Shown: positions 26,787-34,453 of the stretch, piece after piece
Layout of the letters: every line of letters starts with the position of its first letter
Numbering within the stretch: position 1 is the stretch's first letter
Assembly: GCF_000015265.1 (NCBI RefSeq)
Contig: NC_008699.1
Span: 2,170,001 to 2,234,000, forward strand
Reading direction: 5' to 3'
Length of the DNA stretch: 64,000 nucleotides
DNA from: Nocardioides sp. JS614
GTDB lineage: Bacteria > Actinomycetota > Actinomycetes > Propionibacteriales > Nocardioidaceae
Notes under the pieces: model-generated
What the model saw: the letters and a program-made list of their open reading frames with translations, nothing else
What the model was told of the DNA's origin: nothing
Databases searched by the model: none
Position numbers and translations under genes: made by a program

Positions 26787-27281
26787 TCAGGCGTCGTCGT
26801 GGCGGTGGTAGAGCCCGGTCATCGTCCCCGCCGGGTCGAGCCGCGGCAGCAACGCATCCGCGATCTCGGTCAGCTGCGCGACCTGCGCGGGGGTGAGCGC
26901 GTCGATGACGCGGTCGCGGACGTGGGCGACATGGCCGGGCGCGGTCTCCTGGACGGTGCGCCAGCCGGCGTCGGTGAGGTGGGCGTCCGTGGCCCGCCGG
27001 TCGTCGGTGGCGGGGACTCGGCGTACCAGCGCGCGCTTCTCCAGCCGCCGGACCACGTGCGAGAGCCGGGGCAGGGTGGCGTTGGTCTGGGCCGCGAGCG
27101 CCGTCATCCGCAGCACCCGGCCGGGCGCCTCGGAGAGCGTCGCGAGCACGTAGTACTCGAACATCGTCAGCCCCGCGTCCCGGCGGAGCTGGGTGTCGAG
27201 CACCCCCGGTAGCAGTTCGACCACCGCGACCAGTCGCACCCAGGCGGCCAGCTCGGCCTTGCTCAACCATGCGGTCTCCAC
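26787..27281 (-). CDS. MarR-family transcriptional regulator
   Basis: 164 aa from the GTG at 27281 (VETAWLSKAELAAWVRLV); upstream codons would lie in the operator region. Winged HTH: FEYYVLATLSEAPGRVLRMTALAAQTNATLPRLSHVVRRLEKRALVRRVPATDDRRATDAHLTDAG, including the DxRxxxxxLT wing. It is divergent from the four-gene operon starting at 27392 and likely controls it and itself through the palindrome at 27344-27364. Organisation and gene content recall the MhqR/quinone-responsive MarR type. Confidence 0.9.
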   Translation of the reverse strand: METAWLSKAELAAWVRLVAVVELLPGVLDTQLRRDAGLTMFEYYVLATLSEAPGRVLRMTALAAQTNATLPRLSHVVRRLEKRALVRRVPATDDRRATDAHLTDAGWRTVQETAPGHVAHVRDRVIDALTPAQVAQLTEIADALLPRLDPAGTMTGLYHRHDDA

Positions 27282-27343
27282 GGCTCGAGTGTGCCCCAGA
27301 AAAGTTGTGGGAACAATTAACGTGATGGCATGGTTCATTGAAG

Positions 27344-27364
27344 CGACAACCAAATTGGTTGTCG
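27344..27364. promoter_or_regulatory. Perfect palindromic operator between marR-type gene and its operon
   Basis: Arms CGACAACCAA and TTGGTTGTCG around a single central A: 10-bp perfect arms in the 110-bp divergent intergenic region, 27 bp from the operon start codon. A weaker related half-palindrome (TTGT-ggga-ACAA) lies near 27305-27316. Size and symmetry fit a MarR dimer site. Confidence 0.75.
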
Positions 27365-27391
27365 TGCGACGTCTACGAAGGGACCACTCTC

Positions 27392-27967
27392 ATGACCACC
27401 GTCACCATCCTCGGAACCGGCAACATGGGCCCGGCCATCGCCAGCGTCGTCGAGCGCGGCGGGCACAGCGCCCAGCTGCTCGGCGAAGCCGACAGCGCCA
27501 CCCCCGTCAGCGGCGACATCGTCGTCCTCGCCGTGCCCTACCCGGCCCTGCCCCAGGTGCTCGCCGAGCGCGGCGCCCAGCTCGCCGGCAAGATCGTCGT
27601 CGACATCACCAACCCGGTGGACTTCGAGACCTTCGACTCCCTCACCGTGCCCGCCGACTCCTCGGCCGCCGCCGAGCTTGCGGCCGCGCTGCCGGACTCC
27701 CGGGTCCTCAAGGCCTTCAACACGACCTTCGCGGCCACCCTGGCCTCCGGGACGATCGGCGACCGGGTCACCACCGTCCTGATCGCCGGCGACGACGCCG
27801 ACGCCAAGGCCCGCCTGGGCGAGCTCGTGACCGCCGGCGGCCTGCGCGCCATCGACGCCGGCTCGCTGCGCCGGGCCCGCGAGATGGAGGCGCTCGGCTT
27901 CCTGCAGATCAGCCTCGCCGCCGGCGAGAAGATCGCCTGGACCGGCGGCTTCGCCGTCCAGGGCTGA
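27392..27967 (+). CDS. NADP/F420-dependent oxidoreductase-type Rossmann protein (NpdG-like)
   Basis: 191 aa. TILGTGNMGPAIASVVERGGH is the dinucleotide-binding loop. VVLAVPYPALPQVL, VVDITNPVDFETFDSL and VLKAFNTTFAATLASG match the coenzyme F420-dependent NADP reductase/F420-binding domain family (YrdC-like NADPH oxidoreductases). It is the first gene after the operator. A reduction step or reduced-cofactor supply in the detoxification operon is inferred. Confidence 0.82.
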   Translation: MTTVTILGTGNMGPAIASVVERGGHSAQLLGEADSATPVSGDIVVLAVPYPALPQVLAERGAQLAGKIVVDITNPVDFETFDSLTVPADSSAAAELAAALPDSRVLKAFNTTFAATLASGTIGDRVTTVLIAGDDADAKARLGELVTAGGLRAIDAGSLRRAREMEALGFLQISLAAGEKIAWTGGFAVQG

Positions 27968-28023
27968 GACCGCGGCCCGTCCCGACCGTCCCGACCAACC
28001 CGACCACCTGACAGGAGTCAGAC

Positions 28024-28569
28024 ATGTCGACCGCACCGACCACACCGACCACACCGTCGTTCTCCCCGGTCCGGCTCAACCACGCCGTGCTGTTCGTCGC
28101 CGACCTGGAGCGCGCCGAGCGCTTCTACACCCAGGTGTTCGGGATGGTCGTGGCCGCCCGTGAGCCCCGCGCCAACGCGGCCTTCCTGCGGCTGCCGCGC
28201 TCGGGCAACCACCACGACCTCGGCCTGTTCGGGGTCGGTCCGGCCGCGCCGCCGAAGCGGCGTGGCGGGATCGGGCTCTACCACCTCGCCTGGCAGCTGG
28301 ACACCATCGAGGAGCTGGCGGCCGCCCACCAGGCGCTCGTCGACGCCGGCGCCTACACCGGCGCGTCGAGCCACGGCGCCACGAAGAGCGTGTACGGCGC
28401 CGACCCCGACGGCAACGAGTTCGAGCTGATGTGGATGCTGCCGCGCGAGGCGTGGGGCGAGTACGAGAACTCCGCCCCGATCGAGCACCTCGACCTGGAC
28501 GCCGAGCTGGCCCGCTGGGGCGGCGTCTCGTCGGCCGGCCGGATCGTCACCGAGGCGGTGGCCTCGTGA
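28024..28569 (+). CDS. VOC-family (glyoxalase/extradiol dioxygenase-like) protein
   Basis: 181 aa. Two beta-alpha-beta-beta-beta modules: VRLNHAVLFVADLERAERFYTQVFGM and GLYHLAWQLDTIEELAAAHQALVDAGA, ending YGADPDGNEFELMW, with His and Glu in the usual metal positions. Relatives (MhqO/CatE-type) cleave hydroquinones or catechols. The start is preceded by ACAGGAGTCAG. It overlaps the next gene by 4 bp. Confidence 0.88.
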   Translation: MSTAPTTPTTPSFSPVRLNHAVLFVADLERAERFYTQVFGMVVAAREPRANAAFLRLPRSGNHHDLGLFGVGPAAPPKRRGGIGLYHLAWQLDTIEELAAAHQALVDAGAYTGASSHGATKSVYGADPDGNEFELMWMLPREAWGEYENSAPIEHLDLDAELARWGGVSSAGRIVTEAVAS

Positions 28570-29711
28570 GCTCGTTCGCCGAGCCGGTCGTCGCCTGGCA
28601 CCGGCCCGACGACCCGCAGCGGCCCCTGGTCGTGCTGCTGCACGGCCGGGGCGCCGACGAGCAGGGCATCATCGGCCTGGCCGACCACCTGCCGGACGGC
28701 CCGTCCTACGCCGCGGTCCGCGCGCCGATCGCCGAGGGCGGCGGCTACGCCTGGTTCGCCAACCGCGGCATCGGACGCCCGGTCGCGGAGTCCCTGGCGC
28801 AGACCATGGCCTGGTTCCGCCGCTGGCTCGACGAGGTCGCCCCCGCCGGCCGCCCGGTCGTGCTGGCGGGGTTCAGCGGCGGCGCCGCCTTCGCCGGCGG
28901 GCTGCTGCTCAGCGAGCCGGAGCGGTACGCCGGCGCGGCGATCCTCTACGGCACCCTGCCGTTCGACGCGGGCGTCCCCGTGACTCCCGCGCGGCTGGCC
29001 GGCGTGCCGGTGTTCGTCGCCCAGGGGGACGCCGACACGGTGATCCCGCGCGAGCTGCTGGACCGCACCTGGTCCTACCTGACCGGCGAGTCCGGCGCCC
29101 CGCCGTACGCCCGGCGCGACCCCGGCGGCCACGGGCTCACCGCGGCCACCGTCGTCGAGCTCAGCGGCTGGATCGGCGAGCGCCTCGACCTGCTCGTCCG
29201 GCGCGGGCCGCTGGCCGACGGCCCGGCGACCTGGGCGACCCTGCCGGACGGGCGGCTGCCCGTCCGCATGGGCTCGCGGCCGCGGGTCTCGTGGAGCATC
29301 CCGCAGCAGCAGGAGTCCGAGAACAGCCCGGCCGAGCTCCAGGAGCAGCTGTTCGCCCGGGTCAGCGCGCTGCCGGGCGTCTCGAGCCGGCAGTCGGCGA
29401 TCTCGGTCCCCGGCGCTCGCGGCTTCATGGTGCCGCCCGCGCCGGACGCGCCAGTGGACGCCTACCTCGTGCCGCACGTCGGGGAGTTCGCGCACCTGCA
29501 TCCCGAGTACGACGGGTCGCTGCACCTGGCGCTGCCGCCGGCCCTCGCCCGCGACGCGGTGGCCCAGGGCTGGGCGGTCGCGCACCCGCTGGCCGGCATC
29601 CGCCTGGCCCGCGGCATGGTGATGGTCTACGGCCCCCGCGACGCCGCGGAGCTCGAGGTCGTCGCCGGCATCGTGGCTGCCAGCCACGCCTACGCGACGA
29701 TGGCCGGGTGA
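28566..29711 (+). CDS. Phospholipase/carboxylesterase fused to a DUF5519-like domain
   Basis: 381 aa, GTG overlapping the previous stop. Residues 1-210 are an alpha/beta hydrolase of the YpfH/MhqD type: VVLLHGRGADEQGI, VVLAGFSGGAAFAGGLLL (nucleophile Ser), VAQGDADTVIPREL (Asp), PGGHGL (His). Residues about 245-381 (LFARVSALPGVSSRQSAISVPGARGF ... VGEFAHLHPEYDGSLHLALPP ... GMVMVYGPRD) look like the DUF5519/luciferase-domain family. Family members are normally separate single-domain proteins. The domain boundary and second-domain name rest on pattern memory. Confidence 0.82.
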   Translation: MSSFAEPVVAWHRPDDPQRPLVVLLHGRGADEQGIIGLADHLPDGPSYAAVRAPIAEGGGYAWFANRGIGRPVAESLAQTMAWFRRWLDEVAPAGRPVVLAGFSGGAAFAGGLLLSEPERYAGAAILYGTLPFDAGVPVTPARLAGVPVFVAQGDADTVIPRELLDRTWSYLTGESGAPPYARRDPGGHGLTAATVVELSGWIGERLDLLVRRGPLADGPATWATLPDGRLPVRMGSRPRVSWSIPQQQESENSPAELQEQLFARVSALPGVSSRQSAISVPGARGFMVPPAPDAPVDAYLVPHVGEFAHLHPEYDGSLHLALPPALARDAVAQGWAVAHPLAGIRLARGMVMVYGPRDAAELEVVAGIVAASHAYATMAG

Positions 29712-30487
29712 ATCCCCGCCACGCCGCCGACCTGCTCCGCGCCGCGCGGGTCGAGCACCGCACGCTCTCGCCCTTCACCGACGAGCACCCCGAGCTCGAC
29801 GAGGACTGGGGGTACGCCGTGCAGGCGCTCGCCCTCGACGACCGGGTCGCTGCGGGCGACCCGGTCGTGGGCGCGAAGCTGGGGCTGACCAGCCGCGCCA
29901 AGCAGGAGCGGATGGGGGTGGACCGCCCGATCGTCGGCTTCCTCACCCGCTCGATGCTGCTCGAGCCCGACGGGGTCGGGGACTCCCTGGAGCACTGGGC
30001 CCAGCCGCGGATCGAGCCGGAGATCGCGTTCGTCACCGGACGGGCCATCGACCGGGCGCTCGACGCCGACGAGGTGAGGGCCGGCGTCGCCAGCGTCGGC
30101 GTCGCGGCCGAGATCCTCGACTCCCGGTGGACCGGCTACCGGTTCCGGCTGCCCGACGTCGTCGCCGACGAGACCAGCGCCGCCGGGGTTCTCCTCGGTG
30201 CCTCGCCGGTCCCGTGGCCGGCCGACCTGGACCTGGCGTCGGCCCGCTGCGAGGTCGAGGTCGACGGCGAGGTCGTCCACCGCTCGACCGGCGCCGCGAT
30301 CCTGGGTGACCCGTGGCGCGCGCTCAGCCTGCTCTCCGAGCACCTCGAGCGGCACGGGCGATCGCTCCCGGCCGGGTCGCTCGTGCTGGCCGGCGCGCTG
30401 ACGGACGCCGTACCCCTGCAGGCCGGGAGCCGCTATCGGCTCAGCGTCGAGGGCCTGGGCACGATCACGGTCGGGCCCACGGCGTAG
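29708..30487 (+). CDS. 2-keto-4-pentenoate hydratase / 2-oxo-3-hexenedioate decarboxylase family protein
   Basis: 259 aa, GTG overlapping the previous stop (GTGA). MhpD/XylJ-like features: DWGYAVQALALDDRVAAGDPVVGAKLGLTSRAKQERMGVDRPIVGFL, PRIEPEIAFV (metal ligands), VAAEILDSRWTGYRFRLPDVVADETSA and AGALTDAVPLQAG. The family hydrates or decarboxylates products of aromatic meta-cleavage. Together with the VOC protein and esterase it points to ring-cleavage chemistry. It ends 3 bp from a convergent gene. Confidence 0.9.
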   Translation: MNPRHAADLLRAARVEHRTLSPFTDEHPELDEDWGYAVQALALDDRVAAGDPVVGAKLGLTSRAKQERMGVDRPIVGFLTRSMLLEPDGVGDSLEHWAQPRIEPEIAFVTGRAIDRALDADEVRAGVASVGVAAEILDSRWTGYRFRLPDVVADETSAAGVLLGASPVPWPADLDLASARCEVEVDGEVVHRSTGAAILGDPWRALSLLSEHLERHGRSLPAGSLVLAGALTDAVPLQAGSRYRLSVEGLGTITVGPTA

Positions 30488-30490
30488 CGG

Positions 30491-31129
30491 TCAGTCGATC
30501 TCCTCCCCGGCCAGGGCCTTCGAGGCCAGCCGCTCCTCCTCGCTGACCTCCCAGACCTCCCAGGCGGCGTGCGCGGCCAGCAGGATGATGAACGTGCCGA
30601 GGACCAGGTCCGGCCAGCCCGAGCCCGTCCAGGCGGTGACCAGGCCCATCGCGATGATCGCGACGTTCACCAGCACGTCGTTGCGGGCCGAGAGGAACGC
30701 GGCGCGGCTCAGCGAGCCTCCCGAGTGCCGGACGTTGACCAGCACCCAGGCGCTGGTCCCGTTGACCACGATGGCGCCGAGCGAGGCGAGCACCAGCGGC
30801 ACCACCTCCGGGGCGACCGGGTCGCTGTACCGCTGGATCGCCGTCCACGCCGCGACCGAAGCCGGCCCGAGGATGATCAGCGCCATCGCCTTGCCGGCCA
30901 GGGCGCGCCGGGCCAGCGGCCAGCCGAGCGCGATGAAGATCAACAGGTTGATCGAGGTGTCCTCGAGGAAGTCGACGCTGTCGGCCAGCAGCGACACCGA
31001 CCCCGCTGAGAGCGCGACCGTGAACTCGACGAAGAAGTAGGAGAAGTTCAGGCCGGCGACCACCAGCACGGCGCGCCGCAGCTGCCGCGCATCGAGGCGG
31101 GTCGGCTCGACCGGTTCGGGTGAGGTCAC
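30491..31129 (-). CDS. Cation-diffusion-facilitator-like membrane protein
   Basis: 212 aa with about six membrane segments. AGSVSLLADSVDFLEDTSINLLIF and AAFLSARNDVLVNVAIIAMG resemble the CDF metal-binding helices 2 and 5 (D..D pairs). It lacks the long C-terminal cytosolic domain of canonical CDFs. It is last of a three-gene operon (glycosyltransferase, deacetylase, this) with 4-bp overlaps. A metal or lipid-linked function is possible. Confidence 0.75.
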   Translation of the reverse strand: MTSPEPVEPTRLDARQLRRAVLVVAGLNFSYFFVEFTVALSAGSVSLLADSVDFLEDTSINLLIFIALGWPLARRALAGKAMALIILGPASVAAWTAIQRYSDPVAPEVVPLVLASLGAIVVNGTSAWVLVNVRHSGGSLSRAAFLSARNDVLVNVAIIAMGLVTAWTGSGWPDLVLGTFIILLAAHAAWEVWEVSEEERLASKALAGEEID

Positions 31130-31884
31130 CCGGCAAACCTACCGACGGGGACGCGGCGTGCCGGCGCGGGTTCGCGCGAGATCCCGTGCTCGGCCAGCGG
31201 CCCCACGTCCGCCTCGGCGAGGGCGCCGGACAGCAGCAGGTCGGTGGCGGCCAGGGTCGGCCCCCAGTCGCCGCGGGCGTGCCGGTCGGTGTCGTGCAGG
31301 AGGACGGTCCCGCCGGGCCGCAGGGTCGCGAGCACCGTCGCGACGATCCGCTCCGGTGTGGTCCTCCGGATCCAGTCCCGGCCCCAGGCGCTCCACAGCA
31401 CCGGGGTCAGGCCGAGCGTCCGGCAGGCGCGGATCGCGTCGCCCGTGAGGACGCCGTACGGCGGCCGGTACCACGTCGGCGAGACGCCGGTCGTGTCCTC
31501 GACCACGGTCCGAGCGGCCGCGAGCTGGTGCACCAGCCGGGTCGGCGGCACCAGCGCGACGCACCGGTGGGTCCAGCCGTGCACCGCGACCTCGTGGCCC
31601 TCGGCGACCATCCGCCGCAGGATCGCGGCGCTCGCCCGGACCTGCTCGCCGACCACGAAGAACGTGGCGCGCCGCCCGTGCCGGGCCAGTACGTCGAGGA
31701 CGTGCGGCGTGCTCTCGGGGTCCGGACCGTCGTCGTAGGTGAGCGCGACGTGCAGGGACGGCCCGATGCCGCTCAGGAGGGGGAGCACCGGGCGGCGCAG
31801 CGGCCCGATGGCGGTGGCCGCCGGACCGGCCCACGCGCCCGCCGCTGACAGCGTCGCGAGCGTCGCGATCCGGGCGCCCCTCAT
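31126..31884 (-). CDS. Polysaccharide deacetylase (NodB homology, CE4)
   Basis: 252 aa from the ATG at 31884, which overlaps the upstream gene's stop. An N-terminal hydrophobic anchor or signal (ARIATLATLSAAGAWAGPAATA) precedes VALTYDDGPDPEST (catalytic/metal Asp pair), EVAVHGWTHRCVAL (metal His), TWYRPPYGVLTGD and GGTVLLHDTDRH. It removes N-acetyl groups from envelope glycans. Neighbouring glycosyltransferase and its promoter place it in the glycolipid regulon. Confidence 0.9.
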   Translation of the reverse strand: MRGARIATLATLSAAGAWAGPAATAIGPLRRPVLPLLSGIGPSLHVALTYDDGPDPESTPHVLDVLARHGRRATFFVVGEQVRASAAILRRMVAEGHEVAVHGWTHRCVALVPPTRLVHQLAAARTVVEDTTGVSPTWYRPPYGVLTGDAIRACRTLGLTPVLWSAWGRDWIRRTTPERIVATVLATLRPGGTVLLHDTDRHARGDWGPTLAATDLLLSGALAEADVGPLAEHGISREPAPARRVPVGRFAG

Positions 31885-33002
31885 GCGACGGCGACCGGCG
31901 TCGCGTCGGCGGCACCGGCCAGCACCGCGACGACCTCCGGGGCCTCGGCGGGGAGCCGGTCGGTGCGGACGGCGACGGCCGCCGCGCCCAGCAGGAGGGC
32001 CAGGTCGCCGGGGGTGCGCGCCCACGGCACCAGGCCGGCACGCGCCAGGTTGACGGAGCTCGCCGAGCCGTGCCCGGGCAGCGGCCGGTAGGTGATCACC
32101 GGCGTCCCGGACGCGAGGGCCTCGAGCGAGGTGAACCCGCCGGCGTTCTGGATGACGCAGGCGCTGGTGGCCATCAGGGCCGGGACGTCCTCACGCCAGC
32201 CGAGCGCGACGACGCCCGGGATCCGGTCGAGGCGGCGGCGCAGCCGGGTGTCGGTCCCGCACAGGACCACGGGAGTCGCGACGCCGGTGGCCAGGACATC
32301 ACGGGCCGTGCGCTCAAGGTCGCCCATCCCGAGGGAGCCGCCGGTGACGAGTGCCCGGGGGCCGATGATCTCGAGCGCGGCGAGCGGGTCGCGGTGGTCG
32401 CGCCCCGCCTGGTAGCGCGCATCCCGCGGGACCAGGGGCCGGACGACGACGGTGGAGCCGCCCCAGCCGCGCGCCTCCTGGGCGGCGGCCTCGTGGATCG
32501 CGAGGTTGAGGTCGACGCCGGCATGGATCCACAGGGAATGGACCGACGCGTCGGTCAGGTAGGTCACGGCCGGGACCGAGAGCCGACCCGTGGCGCGTGC
32601 GCAGCCGAGCGCCTGCGCGCCGAACGGATGCGTGGTCAGCACCAGGTCACAGCCGCTGGTGGCGGCCGCGACCGGCTCGGCGGCGAGCTCGAGCAGTGCC
32701 GTGACGCGACGGTGCAGCCAGCGGTCCGGTGCCAACAGGCGAAGCGTCGTGCCCCACGACGCGGGATGGTGCCGGACCTGCGCGTAGTAGGCGGCTCGCA
32801 GCAGCGGGCCGAGCCGCCAGGGGAGCAGCTCTATGACGTCGTGGACCTCGACCTGGCACCCGGCGCCGGTCAGGTCGCGGGCGAGCTCGCGCGCCGCGGC
32901 GTCGTGACCGGCGCCGTAGCTGCCGGTGACGACGGCCACCCGTGGGCGCCTCCCGGGCGTCAGGTCGAGGACGGGCCCGATCGCTGCAGCTTCGCTGGTC
33001 AT
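31881..33002 (-). CDS. MGDG-synthase-type glycosyltransferase (GT28-like)
   Basis: 373 aa. RVAVVTGSYGAGHDAAARELARDLTGAGCQVEVHDVIELLPWRLGPLLRAAYYAQ is the MGDG_synth N-domain pattern. The C-half has GGSLGMGDLERTARDVL, VVLCGTDTRLRRRL, VVALGWREDVPALMATSACVIQNAGGFTSLEALASGTPVITYRPLPGHG, the GT-B sugar-nucleotide site. The family adds sugar to diacylglycerol or lipid acceptors. The start codon lies 6 bp after the -10 of the regulon-type promoter. Confidence 0.88.
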   Translation of the reverse strand: MTSEAAAIGPVLDLTPGRRPRVAVVTGSYGAGHDAAARELARDLTGAGCQVEVHDVIELLPWRLGPLLRAAYYAQVRHHPASWGTTLRLLAPDRWLHRRVTALLELAAEPVAAATSGCDLVLTTHPFGAQALGCARATGRLSVPAVTYLTDASVHSLWIHAGVDLNLAIHEAAAQEARGWGGSTVVVRPLVPRDARYQAGRDHRDPLAALEIIGPRALVTGGSLGMGDLERTARDVLATGVATPVVLCGTDTRLRRRLDRIPGVVALGWREDVPALMATSACVIQNAGGFTSLEALASGTPVITYRPLPGHGSASSVNLARAGLVPWARTPGDLALLLGAAAVAVRTDRLPAEAPEVVAVLAGAADATPVAVA

Positions 33003-33041
33003 GGCGCGATCGTGGGCGCTGCCTCGTGAAGGGATCGTGAA
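33003..33041 (-). promoter_or_regulatory. Direct-repeat promoter for the glycosyltransferase operon (minus strand)
   Basis: On the minus strand: TTCAC (33041-33037), 6 bp, TTCAC (33030-33026), 9 bp, CCCACGAT (33016-33009), 6 bp, ATG at 33002. Spacing is identical to the plus-strand promoters in this region. No Shine-Dalgarno fits, so the mRNA is probably leaderless. Confidence 0.75.
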
Positions 33042-33050
33042 GCGGGCGCC

Positions 33051-33083
33051 TTCATCCGGGGTTCATTCTCGGCTGCCTACCGT
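33051..33083 (+). promoter_or_regulatory. Direct-repeat promoter for the PAP2-DedA operon
   Basis: TTCAT (33051-33055), 6 bp, TTCAT (33062-33066), 9 bp, CCTACCGT (33076-33083). It lies back to back with the divergent copy, 9 bp apart. Here the gene begins 40 bp further on with a real ribosome site (GAGGAGGGG), so this mRNA has a leader. Confidence 0.75.
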
Positions 33084-33122
33084 CCGGGGCGAGGCGGGGT
33101 CGTCCGCCCGCGAGGAGGGGCC

Positions 33123-33737
33123 GTGGGATCCGTGGTGTGGGCACAGCTGCAGGTGGACTGGTTCACCGACGTCAACCGGCTGTCGGCCGAGACCCCCTGG
33201 CTGCACGCGCCGATGCGGCTCTTCGCCGAGTACGGCGTCGTGCTGTTCGCTGCACTGCTCCTGCTGTCCTGGTGGCTGGCGCGGGGCGAGCGGGACCTGC
33301 CCCGGGTCGCCACCAGCCTCTGGGCGCCGGTCGGTGTGCTGGTGGCCGTCGGCGTCAACCAGCCGGTCTCGGGCGACATCGCGGAGCCGCGGCCCTCCAC
33401 GGTCCTGCCGCACGCGCTGCTCCTGGTGTCCCGCAGCCAGGACTACTCCTTCCCCAGTGACCACGCCGTGATGGCCGGTGCGGTCGCGGTCGGCGTGCTG
33501 CTGGCCCACCGCAGGCTCGGGCTGCTCGCGATCGGGTTGGCCCTGCTGATGGCGTTCAGCCGGGTCTACGTCGGCGCGCACTTCCCGCTCGACGTGGTCG
33601 CCGGCCTGGCGCTCGGCGCCGTGGTCGCGGGGGCGTCGTACCTGCTCGCCCGCCCGGTCGTCCGACCCCTCGTCGCCTGGCTCGCGGACACTCCACTGCG
33701 TCCGCTCGTCAGCCTGCCGCCGGTGGCGACCCGATGA
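33123..33737 (+). CDS. PAP2-family phosphatase
   Basis: 204 aa, GTG start after GAGGAGGGG. Membrane lipid phosphatase of the PAP2/undecaprenyl-diphosphate phosphatase type. The three motifs are present: GDIAEPRPS, YSFPSDHAVMAG and SRVYVGAHFPLDVVAG. About five membrane segments. It would act on phosphatidate or prenyl diphosphates at the outer face. Overlaps dedA by 4 bp. Confidence 0.92.
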   Translation: MGSVVWAQLQVDWFTDVNRLSAETPWLHAPMRLFAEYGVVLFAALLLLSWWLARGERDLPRVATSLWAPVGVLVAVGVNQPVSGDIAEPRPSTVLPHALLLVSRSQDYSFPSDHAVMAGAVAVGVLLAHRRLGLLAIGLALLMAFSRVYVGAHFPLDVVAGLALGAVVAGASYLLARPVVRPLVAWLADTPLRPLVSLPPVATR

Positions 33738-34453
33738 CCGGCATCGTCGAGCACCTGCTCGCGCTGCCGGTCTGGCTCGGACTGCTGGTGGTCTTCGCGC
33801 TGCCGGCCCTGGAGTCCTCCGCGTTCGTCGGGTTCGTCTTCCCCGGCGAGATCGCGGTGCTGCTCGGCGGCGTGGCCGCCGGCCAGGGGCACCTGCCGCT
33901 CGCGGCGGTGCTCGGCGCGGCGATCGGCGGGGCGGCCGTGGGCGATGCCGTCGGCTACCTGGTCGGGCAGCGGTGGGGACGCCGGATCCTCGACTCGACG
34001 GTGGGTCGCCTGGTCCGGGCCGAGCACCTCGACCGCGCTGCGGATCTGCTCGCGCGCCGCGGCGGGCCGGCGGTCTTCATCGGCCGGTTCACGGTCGCCC
34101 TGCGGGTCCTGGTCCCGGGCCTGGCCGGGATGGCCCGGATGCCCTATCGGACGTTCGCCCTGTTCAACATCGCGGGCGCCGCGGCCTGGGCGAGCGCCGT
34201 CGCCCTCGCCGGGTACCTGGCGGGCAACAACTGGCACGTCGTCGAGCACGTCATCTCGGGCGTCGGGATCGGCCTGGCGGTCCTCATCGTCGCGGGCCTG
34301 CTCGGCGTGCACCTCGCGCGCCGGCGCGGGCTCGGCCGCCACCGGGTCCGCCTTCATCGGCCCTTCATCCGCCGCGGCCTACGGTCGCCGCGTGTCCAGC
34401 CCCGGGTCCGTCACCGCACCCCCGGTCGCCGAGCGAGGTCCTCGACCGGGTGA
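33734..34453 (+). CDS. DedA-family membrane protein
   Basis: 239 aa. ESSAFVGFVFPGEIAVLLGGVAAGQGHLPLAAVLGAAIGGAAVGDAVGYLVGQRWG and GGPAVFIGRFTVALRVLVPGLAGMARMPYRTFALFNIAGAAAW match the DedA (SNARE-associated) domain with its GRF-P-R segment. Recent work assigns DedA relatives to recycling of undecaprenyl phosphate and phospholipids. Its last 62 bp overlap the next gene in another frame, and a promoter for that gene lies inside it. Confidence 0.92.
   Translation: MTGIVEHLLALPVWLGLLVVFALPALESSAFVGFVFPGEIAVLLGGVAAGQGHLPLAAVLGAAIGGAAVGDAVGYLVGQRWGRRILDSTVGRLVRAEHLDRAADLLARRGGPAVFIGRFTVALRVLVPGLAGMARMPYRTFALFNIAGAAAWASAVALAGYLAGNNWHVVEHVISGVGIGLAVLIVAGLLGVHLARRRGLGRHRVRLHRPFIRRGLRSPRVQPRVRHRTPGRRARSSTG
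34353..34391 (+). promoter_or_regulatory. Direct-repeat promoter inside dedA, driving the membrane glycosyltransferase/two-component genes
   Basis: TTCAT (34353-34357), 6 bp, TTCAT (34364-34368), 9 bp, CCTACGGT (34378-34385), 6 bp, GTG at 34392. No ribosome site precedes the GTG; a leaderless transcript is predicted. The site is embedded in coding sequence of the previous gene. Confidence 0.75.
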
